Shown here: positions 1-5,203 of the stretch, piece by piece
Layout of the letters: every line of letters begins with the position of its first letter
Position numbering within the stretch: the stretch's first letter is position 1
Origin: Arthrobacter sp.
Lineage (GTDB): Bacteria; Actinomycetota; Actinomycetes; Actinomycetales; Micrococcaceae
DNA: 7,876 nucleotides
Direction: 5' to 3'
Assembly (NCBI GenBank): GCA_025464925.1
Contig: JAODMS010000133.1
Coordinates: 1 to 7,876 of the forward strand
Notes under the pieces: model-generated
Seen by the model: only the letters and a program-made list of their open reading frames with translations
Told to the model about the DNA's origin: nothing
Databases searched by the model: none
Translations under genes and position numbers: made by a program

Positions 1-854
1 ATCGTTCCCCAGGGGGTGGTGCCGCCGGCGCAGTTGCCCAGCGTGCCCTTGATCAGGCGTCCGGTGGGGTCGGCCACGGTCCGGACCAGGGCGGACCCGG
101 CCACGGGTCCCGTCAGCTCATACGACGTCGAGTTCAGGTACCGGCGGTTGAGCCTGGCGCCCTTGACGTAGCTCCAGGGCTGGTTGGAATTCTTGCGCTC
201 CAGCTCCACGACGGAGAGCCCGTGGGCCGCGGCGGCGACGGCGCGGACCTCGGCGGCGGGCATCGCGGCCGGGAACATGATGGCCTCGTTGGTGTATTCG
301 TGGTTGGCGAAGAGCACCGCGCGGCGGCCCTTGCTGCCCGGGATCTCGAGGATGTCGGTGTAGTCGTTGTTGTAGCCGAACTGCCGCGCCTGGGCGGCTG
401 CGGTCTGGTTGTTGAGGTCAAAGTCCGGTGCGTCGTTGAAGAGCGGATCGCCCCAGCGGATGACCGGCTGCCAGCTGAAGCCTTCGGGAACGGTGAAGGC
501 GTCGACGGCGGCGTCAACCGGGGCGATGGGGGTGAACTGGAGCCTGGACCTGCGGAAGCCCTTCTTGGCGGCGGCCGCGAGGCCCGGACCGCCGTCGGCC
601 ACCGCGGACTCCGCCGAGGCCAGGGTTCCGCCGAACGCGACGGCGAGCGCACCGGCGGCGCCGAAGCCGAGCGCGGTACGGCGGGACATCGTGGCGGAGG
701 CGATGTCGCGGAAGTAATCATTGGTGCTGGTGTTGCAGACCTCGCTGGAGCAGGCGTTGTCGCACTTGAGCGCGCAGGTCACGGCGCTGCGCTTGCCTTT
801 GGTGTGGCCGAGCATGGGGAGCAGGGTGAACTTGCGGCCGGAGACAGCAGACAT
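1..854 (-). CDS. phoX: PhoX-family alkaline phosphatase, Tat-exported (3' end outside window)
   Basis: Secreted PhoX-type (DUF839) phosphatase, known to release phosphate from phosphomonoesters outside the cell using an iron/calcium cofactor. The window holds the first 284 codons; relatives run to roughly 650-700 residues, so over half is missing beyond base 1. Visible parts: a cysteine-containing N-region (Cys27, 31, 35, 40, then NTSTNDYFRD), a twin-arginine motif SRRTAL at 57-62, a hydrophobic Gly/Ala stretch, and a likely cleavage site after ASA near residue 81. The mature part has the family signatures NHEYT (about 184-188) and NCAGGTTPWGT (from 274); Cys275 is probably the conserved iron-ligand cysteine. 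The ATG at 854 is chosen because GGAAGG lies 6 nt upstream and the N-region is conserved in actinobacterial relatives. Met56 would give a compact Tat signal but has no ribosome binding site. It lies 65 bp downstream of menC on the same strand, with no clear Pho box or terminator between. Confidence 0.92.
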   Translation of the reverse strand, partial: MSAVSGRKFTLLPMLGHTKGKRSAVTCALKCDNACSSEVCNTSTNDYFRDIASATMSRRTALGFGAAGALAVAFGGTLASAESAVADGGPGLAAAAKKGFRRSRLQFTPIAPVDAAVDAFTVPEGFSWQPVIRWGDPLFNDAPDFDLNNQTAAAQARQFGYNNDYTDILEIPGSKGRRAVLFANHEYTNEAIMFPAAMPAAEVRAVAAAAHGLSVVELERKNSNQPWSYVKGARLNRRYLNSTSYELTGPVAGSALVRTVADPTGRLIKGTLGNCAGGTTPWGT

Positions 855-860
855 GGGATA

Positions 861-866
861 CCTTCC
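861..866 (-). promoter_or_regulatory. Ribosome binding site of phoX
   Basis: GGAAGG on the minus strand, 6 nt before the ATG at 854. It decides the start in favour of the long N-terminus over the internal Met56, which has no such site. Confidence 0.7.
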
Positions 867-919
867 ACGGGGTGAGACGATGTCCGCCCACCCTGTCAGC
901 CGTTACCAACGAGTAGCTT

Positions 920-1978
920 TCAAGCAGATGAAGTCCCGGTGAACTCCATCGACTCGACGAACTTGGCATGGACGCGCCGCAGCCGGTCCAGCCACCAGTC
1001 CCGGCGCTCCGGTGCGGCCGCGTGCTCGGCGAGCAGCTCCGGGTCGGCGCGAACGTCGCGGAGGCGGATGGCGCCGTCGTCGGGAACCAGGGAGTCCCGC
1101 GTGACGTCGGCGGCGAGCAGGGACACCGTCCCCAGCCCGCAGGCGTAGGGCAGTTCCGGGAGCGCCGCGGCGAGTGCCAGCCCCGCCCGGATCCCGACCG
1201 AGGTGTCCAGCGCCGAGCTGACGACGGCGGGGAGCCCGGCCTGCGCCACGATCTCCAGGGCGCGCCGCACTCCCCCGAGCGGTGCCACCTTCACGACGAT
1301 CAGGTCCGCGGCGCCGGCGCGGGCCACCTTGAGCGGGTCCTCCTCCTTGCGCACGCTCTCGTCCGCGGCGATCAGCACGGGGGCTCCGGCGGCACGCAGG
1401 CGGCGGCGCACCTCGGCGAGGCCGGCAATGTCCGGCACCGGCTGTTCGGCGTATTCGAGCCCGACGGCGGAGAGCCGGGTCAGCGCCGTAACGGCCTCCG
1501 CGACGTCCCAGCCGCCGTTCGCGTCCACCCGGATCGCGGCGTCCGGCAGCGCCGCGCGCACCGCCGCGACCCGGGCGGCGTCGTCCTCGAGGCTCTGGCC
1601 GCGTTCGGCCACCTTGATTTTGACGGCGTCCACCCGGCCGAAGCGGGCGAGGATGTCCGGCACACGCTCCGCCGGCACCGCGGGCACGGTGGCGTTGACC
1701 GGAATGCTGTCCCGCAGCGGCGCCGGGAACCCCAGCCAGCCGGCCTCGAGCGCGGCGGCAAGCCAGCGGGAGGCTTCGGCGTCGGCGTATTCGGGAAAGG
1801 GGCAGAATTCCCCCCAGCCCAGCGGACCGCGGAGCAGCAGGGCTTCGCGCTGCAGGATGCCGCGGAATTTCACCCGCATCGGCAGGATCACCACGTGGGC
1901 GCCGGCGAGGAGTTCGTCCAGATCGGGGAGATTCCCGGCGTGGAATCCCGGGGAGGGCGCGGCGGCGGCGGGAGGCAT
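920..1978 (-). CDS. menC: o-succinylbenzoate synthase (MenC), enolase superfamily
   Basis: Cytoplasmic enzyme that dehydrates SHCHC to o-succinylbenzoate in menaquinone biosynthesis. At 352 residues it is slightly longer than usual actinobacterial MenC because of a loose Pro/Ala N-terminus of about 15 residues. The capping domain comes first (PMRVKFRGI at 33-41, GWGEFCPFPEY at 54-64), then the barrel with the complete enolase-superfamily active site: KIK with Lys120 and Lys122, metal ligands Asp152 (VDANGGW), Glu178 (AEQP) and Asp206 (ADES), and Lys230 (VVKVAP). This full set supports an active enzyme. No other men gene is in view, so it is not in a men cluster here; phoX follows 65 bp later and is functionally unrelated. 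No Shine-Dalgarno precedes the ATG at 1978, but TAGAGT sits 6 nt upstream, suggesting leaderless translation. A related dipeptide epimerase or N-acylamino acid racemase is less likely given the whole-length similarity I recognise to actinobacterial MenC. Confidence 0.9.
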   Translation of the reverse strand: MPPAAAAPSPGFHAGNLPDLDELLAGAHVVILPMRVKFRGILQREALLLRGPLGWGEFCPFPEYADAEASRWLAAALEAGWLGFPAPLRDSIPVNATVPAVPAERVPDILARFGRVDAVKIKVAERGQSLEDDAARVAAVRAALPDAAIRVDANGGWDVAEAVTALTRLSAVGLEYAEQPVPDIAGLAEVRRRLRAAGAPVLIAADESVRKEEDPLKVARAGAADLIVVKVAPLGGVRRALEIVAQAGLPAVVSSALDTSVGIRAGLALAAALPELPYACGLGTVSLLAADVTRDSLVPDDGAIRLRDVRADPELLAEHAAAPERRDWWLDRLRRVHAKFVESMEFTGTSSA

Positions 1979-1984
1979 GATGCC

Positions 1985-1990
1985 ACTCTA
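1985..1990 (-). promoter_or_regulatory. Putative -10 element for leaderless menC
   Basis: TAGAGT on the minus strand (fits TANNNT, 4 of 6 to TATAAT), 6 nt before the menC ATG, so transcription would start at or next to the start codon. No good -35 hexamer lies 16-18 bp upstream. The element is short and could occur by chance. Confidence 0.35.
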
Positions 1991-2050
1991 CCGGCGGCCC
2001 GGAAGGCGCCTTGGTAGGCCGGCGTCGACTGGGGGTGAGTCCCTGGTCCA

Positions 2051-2069
2051 GGAGACTCGTCTCCGCCGG
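2051..2069 (+). repeat. Imperfect direct repeat, copy 1
   Basis: GGAG-ACTCGTCT-CC-GCCGG. The same pattern recurs at 2155-2174 as GGAG-T-ACTCGTCT-TT-GCCGG, with one inserted base and a two-base change. The shared octamer ACTCGTCT lies 105 bp apart in the two copies. Copy 1 also contains the palindrome at 2051-2064. Possible protein binding sites; function unknown. Confidence 0.4.
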
Positions 2070-2124
2070 CCCCGCTCAAGGAGCGTAAAACCGGTGAAGA
2101 ACCGCACCGGCACTCCCGAGTCTA

Positions 2125-2165
2125 GGAACCGCGGAACGGTTCCGGCACGAGTAGGGAGTACTCGT
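2125..2165. repeat. Two adjacent 7-5-7 inverted repeats
   Basis: The first dyad is GGAACCG-CGGAA-CGGTTCC (2125-2143), the second ACGAGTA-GGGAG-TACTCGT (2147-2165). Both are perfect 7-bp arms around 5 nt, separated by GGC, with centres 22 bp apart, about two helical turns. The arm sequences differ. They could be paired operator sites or tandem hairpins in a transcript; neither is followed by a T-run, so intrinsic terminators are unlikely. Confidence 0.6.
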
Positions 2166-2174
2166 CTTTGCCGG
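2155..2174 (+). repeat. Imperfect direct repeat, copy 2
   Basis: GGAGTACTCGTCTTTGCCGG, partner of the copy at 2051-2069. It overlaps the right half of the second 7-5-7 dyad (2147-2165), so the same bases take part in two symmetrical patterns. Confidence 0.4.
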
Positions 2175-2281
2175 GCGCAGCTACCCGGGCGAACCGGCAT
2201 CCGGTGGCGGTGAAACGAGCTGCCGGTGCCGCCGGGGTGGTCATCAGACAGCTCGCAGGGTTCTGTGGGAACCTGTAAGCG

Positions 2282-3277
2282 ATGAGTTTTCGGCCGGAAC
2301 GCACCAGTAACCACCCGCCTGCGGAGTACTCGCAGGCGTCGACGCCTGCCGGGGCGCGCCCGGAGGGGAGGCTCGGGCAGGGCACGGGGATCCTGTTCCT
2401 GCTGGCCACCCTCGGCTGCCTCGCCGCGCTCGCGGCCACGTACTACTTCTTTGTGCGCACCACCACGGGGCAGTTCATTGACGAATCGGCGCTGGTGGAA
2501 GCCGTGGAGCTCCACGGCACAGCCGGCAAGGCCGCCAACAAGCTCCTGGACTGGCTGCCCGCCCTGTCCCTGCTGATTGCCACCGTCGTGGTCCTCTTCG
2601 TCGCCGTGCTGCGGCGGCGCTGGGCCGCAGCCTGCATTGCCGTGACGGCCTGCGTGGGCGCGAACCTGGCCACCCAGATCCTGAAGGACCTGGTGCCCGT
2701 CCGGCCCGACCGCGGCATTGAGACGCTGGCCTTCAACTCGCTGCCCTCCGGCCACACCACCCTGGCCGCGTCGGCTGCCGGGGCCGTGTTCCTGATGGTC
2801 TCGCCGCGCTGGCGGCCGTTGGCCGGCTACCTGGGCGGCAGCTTCGCCGTCGCCACCGGGGTGTCCACCCTGATCAACCAGTGGCACCGGCCCGCGGACG
2901 TGGTCGCGGCGTTCCTGGTGGTGGGGGCGTTCATGCTGCCGGCGGGCTGGCTGATCATCCGCACCGGAGCGCGCTGGAACGTCTGGGACGGCTACGGCGA
3001 ACACTGGGCCACCTCCCGGTGGTGGGTCGCGCTGCCGGTGGTGACCGGACTGGCCACGGCCGCCGTGGCCAGCTATTCGCTGCTGAAGATCGCCCCGGGC
3101 CCGGGACAGGAAGCGAGCACCTCCAACTACTTCTGGGCCGGAACCTCGCTGATCGTCATCGCCGGCTACCTCGCCACGGTTGCCGCGGTGTGGCTGTTCG
3201 GCGCTGCGGTACGGCGGCGGGACGGGGCACAGCGGCGGGCTGCCGCCCGGCGGCGGAACGCGGCACGAGAGCGGTAG
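2282..3277 (+). CDS. PAP2-superfamily membrane phosphatase
   Basis: Integral membrane acid-phosphatase-fold enzyme, expected to dephosphorylate lipid phosphates such as phosphatidate or undecaprenyl pyrophosphate on the outer membrane face; the substrate cannot be read from sequence. Of 331 residues, the first 35 are polar and Pro-rich. Membrane segments lie near 36-58, 93-110, 115-133, 160-173, 180-198, 207-226, 246-265 and 284-305, followed by an Arg-rich cytoplasmic tail. Catalytic motifs: C1 KDLVPVRP (Lys135, Arg141), C2 LPSGH (Ser156, His158), C3 STLINQWHRPAD (His202, Asp206). C1 has five rather than six residues between Lys and Arg, and C3 has Thr196 where the textbook motif has Arg; the nucleophile histidine and its Asp partner are present. 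The ATG at 2282 has only a weak GGGA 11 nt upstream, but no other Met occurs until residue 172. It is divergent from menC and 120 bp ahead of the aminotransferase. Confidence 0.88.
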   Translation: MSFRPERTSNHPPAEYSQASTPAGARPEGRLGQGTGILFLLATLGCLAALAATYYFFVRTTTGQFIDESALVEAVELHGTAGKAANKLLDWLPALSLLIATVVVLFVAVLRRRWAAACIAVTACVGANLATQILKDLVPVRPDRGIETLAFNSLPSGHTTLAASAAGAVFLMVSPRWRPLAGYLGGSFAVATGVSTLINQWHRPADVVAAFLVVGAFMLPAGWLIIRTGARWNVWDGYGEHWATSRWWVALPVVTGLATAAVASYSLLKIAPGPGQEASTSNYFWAGTSLIVIAGYLATVAAVWLFGAAVRRRDGAQRRAAARRRNAARER

Positions 3278-3297
3278 GCACCGGCGAGTTCCGGCTC

Positions 3298-3326
3298 TTT
3301 ACAGCGGGCGGCCCAAAGGCCAGAAT
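3298..3326 (+). promoter_or_regulatory. Putative housekeeping promoter of the aminotransferase operon
   Basis: TTTACA at 3298-3303 (5 of 6 to the -35 consensus) and CAGAAT at 3321-3326 (4 of 6 to the -10), with exactly 17 bp between. Transcription would start near 3333, giving a leader of about 65 nt that contains the palindrome at 3350-3366 and the GAGGGA ribosome binding site at 3387-3392. Confidence 0.5.
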
Positions 3327-3349
3327 GAGGGCCTCCGCAGCCTGGACTG

Positions 3350-3366
3350 GTCAGCGGCGCGCTGAC
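3350..3366. repeat. 17-bp palindrome in the aminotransferase leader
   Basis: GTCAGCG-GCG-CGCTGAC, perfect 7-bp arms around 3 nt. It sits just downstream of the predicted transcription start and 31 bp before the aminotransferase ATG, where a repressor or an RNA hairpin could act. It is not followed by a T-run, so it is a poor terminator for the PAP2 gene. Confidence 0.55.
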
Positions 3367-3397
3367 TTGGCACGCTGCATACTCTCGAGGGACCGTT

Positions 3398-4618
3398 ATG
3401 AGCGATACCGGCGAATCTCCCGTTTCACAGCGCGCAGCAGCCCTCGGGTCCGTGGCCTCCCAGCAGGCCATCAACCGGTTTCTCCGCGACTCCGTCTATG
3501 CGCGGCGGCAGCACGAACCGGGAAACTGCGACTTTTCCCTCGGCAACCCGCACCAGATGCCGCCGGCGGCATATGTCGACGCCCTGAAGGAGGCGCTGAC
3601 GCCCCGCAACGAGCAGTGGTTCGCCTACAAGACCAACGAAGCCGAAGCCCAGGCCGCGGCGGCGGAATCCCTGCGCCGCCTCACCGGTGCAGCGTTCGAG
3701 CCGGCGGACATCCACCTCACCACCGGCGGCTTCACCGCGATCGCCCTGGCATTGAAGGCCGTAGCCGATCCCGGCGACGAGGCCATCTTCAGCCTGCCGC
3801 CCTGGTTCTTCTACGAGCCGCTGCTGGTCGAGGCCGGACTGGTTCCGGTCAAGGTCCGGTGCGACGCCGGAACGTTCGACCTGGACCTCGGGGAGATCGC
3901 CGCGGCCCTGACACCGCGCACCCGGGTGGTGATCGTGAACAGCCCGAACAATCCCACCGGCAGGATCTACCCGCCGTCGCTCCTGGCGGAACTGGCCGAA
4001 CTGCTGGAGCAGGCGTCCCGCAGCAACGGGCGGAGGATCTACCTGCTGTCCGACGAGGCATACAACAGGATCGTGTATGACGGCGCCCGGTTCCACAGCC
4101 CGGCCGAGTACTATCCGCACACCCTGCTCGCGTATTCCTACGGCAAGACCCATCTGGCGCCCGGCCAGCGGATCGGCTATCTGGCCCTGCCGGCCGCCAT
4201 GCCGGACCGCAGCCGGCTGCGCACGGCACTCGGCGTCCTCCAGATGTCGATGGGCTGGATCTACCCCAACGCGGTGCTGCAGTACGCGTTGCCGCGGCTG
4301 GAGCAGTTTTCCATCGACATCGGCCAGCTGGAGCGCAAGCGCAATCGAATGGTGGAAGCGCTGGCCGGGATGGGCTACCGGCTCCGGCGGCCGGAAGGCT
4401 CGTTCTACCTGTTCGTCCGCACCCCGGCCGACGACGATGACGCCTTCGCCGATGCGCTCGCGGAGCGCGGGGTGTTCGTGCTGCCGGGCACCCTGTTCGA
4501 AACCCCGGGATATTTCCGGATCTCGCTGACCGCCAGCAAGGACATGGTCGAGCGCAGCCTGCCGGTCTTCGCGGACGCTATCGCCCGCAGCGGGCACACA
4601 AAGGAGAACGCACCATGA
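3398..4618 (+). CDS. PLP-dependent aminotransferase, class I/II (fold type I)
   Basis: Cytoplasmic aminotransferase moving an amino group between an amino acid and a 2-oxo acid; the substrate is unknown. At 406 residues it is normal for the family. Visible landmarks: TTGGFTA (108-114, cofactor phosphate loop), NSPNNPTG with Asn185, SDEAYNRI with Asp219 (pyridine nitrogen) and Tyr222, SYGK with the Schiff-base Lys250, Arg258 eight residues later as in AspC, and YFRIS with Arg374 for the substrate carboxylate. All core catalytic residues are present, so it should be active. The segment WFAYKTNEAEAQ (74-85) lacks the Gly usual after the conserved Tyr, probably a subfamily trait. The ATG is preceded by GAGGGA with 5 nt spacing. 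Its stop overlaps the start of the next gene (ATGA, 4615-4618), so the two are translationally coupled. A promoter and palindrome lie upstream. I cannot assign a specific name such as aspC or alaA. Confidence 0.88.
   Translation: MSDTGESPVSQRAAALGSVASQQAINRFLRDSVYARRQHEPGNCDFSLGNPHQMPPAAYVDALKEALTPRNEQWFAYKTNEAEAQAAAAESLRRLTGAAFEPADIHLTTGGFTAIALALKAVADPGDEAIFSLPPWFFYEPLLVEAGLVPVKVRCDAGTFDLDLGEIAAALTPRTRVVIVNSPNNPTGRIYPPSLLAELAELLEQASRSNGRRIYLLSDEAYNRIVYDGARFHSPAEYYPHTLLAYSYGKTHLAPGQRIGYLALPAAMPDRSRLRTALGVLQMSMGWIYPNAVLQYALPRLEQFSIDIGQLERKRNRMVEALAGMGYRLRRPEGSFYLFVRTPADDDDAFADALAERGVFVLPGTLFETPGYFRISLTASKDMVERSLPVFADAIARSGHTKENAP
4601..4606 (+). promoter_or_regulatory. Ribosome binding site of the AhpD-like gene
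   Basis: AAGGAG inside the end of the aminotransferase gene, 8 nt before the ATG at 4615. Together with the ATGA overlap it fixes the start and supports translational coupling. Confidence 0.75.
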
Positions 4619-5202
4619 GCATTTTGAAAGTTCCCTCCGACGGCGAAGCCACCGGAGGGACGGCGGAAATCTATTCGGACGACATCCGCTCGCTAGGCCA
4701 CGTGGCGAGCCATACCAGGGCCATCAGCCTCAATCCGGACGCCTTCCTCGCCTGGCAGTCCCTGACCAAGGCCATCAGTTCCTCCCTGGGCCTGCGCCGC
4801 TATGAACTGGTGACGCTGGCCGCGGCCCAGGCCCTCGGTTCGGACCATTGCCGGCTGGCCCACGGCAAGAAAACCCTCAAGCTCCTGGCCGAGGATCAAC
4901 TGCTGGCCGTCGCCCGGGATTTCCACGACGCGGGCCTGTCCCCGGCGGAGGTGGCCATGATGGACTACGCCGTGAAACTCAGCACCAATGCCGCTGCCAT
5001 GACCGACGACGATTCCCTGGCCCTGCGGAAGCTGGGCTTCAGCGACCGGGAAATCGTGGACATCACGCTGGCGGCTTCCGCGCGCAATTTCTTCAGCAGG
5101 GCGTTGCTGGCGCTGGCGGTGGATGTTGACGCACCCGGGAGCCTGAGCCCCGAGCTCCAGGAGGCGCTGCTGGCCCCGCTCCCGGTGGCGAAGCCAAAGT
5201 GA
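4615..5202 (+). CDS. Carboxymuconolactone decarboxylase/AhpD-fold protein, Ser-for-Cys variant
   Basis: A 195-residue all-helical protein of the CMD/AhpD superfamily, related to 'peroxidase-related' enzymes. The core helix-turn reads RRYELVTLAAAQALG then SDHCRLAHG. Aligned by spacing with mycobacterial AhpD (Glu118, Cys130, His132, Cys133, His137), it has Glu64, Ser76, His78, Cys79 and His83: everything is kept except the first cysteine of CxxC, which is Ser. A CxxC thiol peroxidase cycle is therefore doubtful; a single-thiol peroxidase, a decarboxylase/hydrolase-like activity or a non-enzymatic role remain open. The N-terminal part (AEIYSDDIRSLGHVASHTRAISLNP) resembles the longer AhpD-like proteins. 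It is coupled to the aminotransferase by ATGA overlap with a strong AAGGAG site, so it very likely acts with it. No signal peptide or membrane segment. Its stop is one base from the convergent transporter stop. Confidence 0.85.
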   Translation: MSILKVPSDGEATGGTAEIYSDDIRSLGHVASHTRAISLNPDAFLAWQSLTKAISSSLGLRRYELVTLAAAQALGSDHCRLAHGKKTLKLLAEDQLLAVARDFHDAGLSPAEVAMMDYAVKLSTNAAAMTDDDSLALRKLGFSDREIVDITLAASARNFFSRALLALAVDVDAPGSLSPELQEALLAPLPVAKPK

Positions 5203-5203
5203 G

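Larger units (their letters stand above)
1979..2281. other. Divergent intergenic region between menC and the PAP2 gene
   Basis: This 303-bp gap carries the promoters of both divergent genes and no convincing gene. It holds a short palindrome GGAGAC-TC-GTCTCC at 2051-2064, two adjacent perfect inverted repeats at 2125-2165, and an imperfect direct repeat at 2051-2069 and 2155-2174. A minus-strand frame of about 40 codons at 2122-2244 is open but has no ribosome binding site. No terminator or known riboswitch fold was recognised. The density of dyads suggests regulator binding, but no regulator gene is in the window. Confidence 0.6.

Noticed and set aside
855..919. Pho box or terminator between menC and phoX
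   Set aside because: No direct repeat matching a PhoP site and no stem with a T-run could be found in these 65 bp.
968..2017. Long plus-strand open frame antisense to menC
   Set aside because: Translation is rich in Arg, Gly and His with no family signature; it is a high-GC shadow of menC, which has a complete active site.
2051..2064. GGAGAC-TC-GTCTCC as an intrinsic terminator hairpin
   Set aside because: The loop is too short for the full stem and no T-run follows; if meaningful it is more likely a DNA binding site.
2122..2244. Possible 40-codon minus-strand small protein in the divergent gap
   Set aside because: The composition is reasonable, but there is no ribosome binding site, no family resemblance, and it overlaps the two dyads. 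It would need ribosome profiling to revive.
3378..3383. CATACT as the -10 of the aminotransferase promoter
   Set aside because: It would start the transcript inside the ribosome binding site at 3387-3392; the pair at 3298-3326 fits better.
2881..4080. Plus-strand open frame spanning the end of the PAP2 gene and the start of the aminotransferase
   Set aside because: Overlaps two well-supported genes in another frame and is Arg/Gly-rich without recognisable domains.
3425..4597. Long minus-strand open frame antisense to the aminotransferase
   Set aside because: Low-complexity Arg/Gly/Gln composition without motifs; explained by third-position G/C bias of the real gene.
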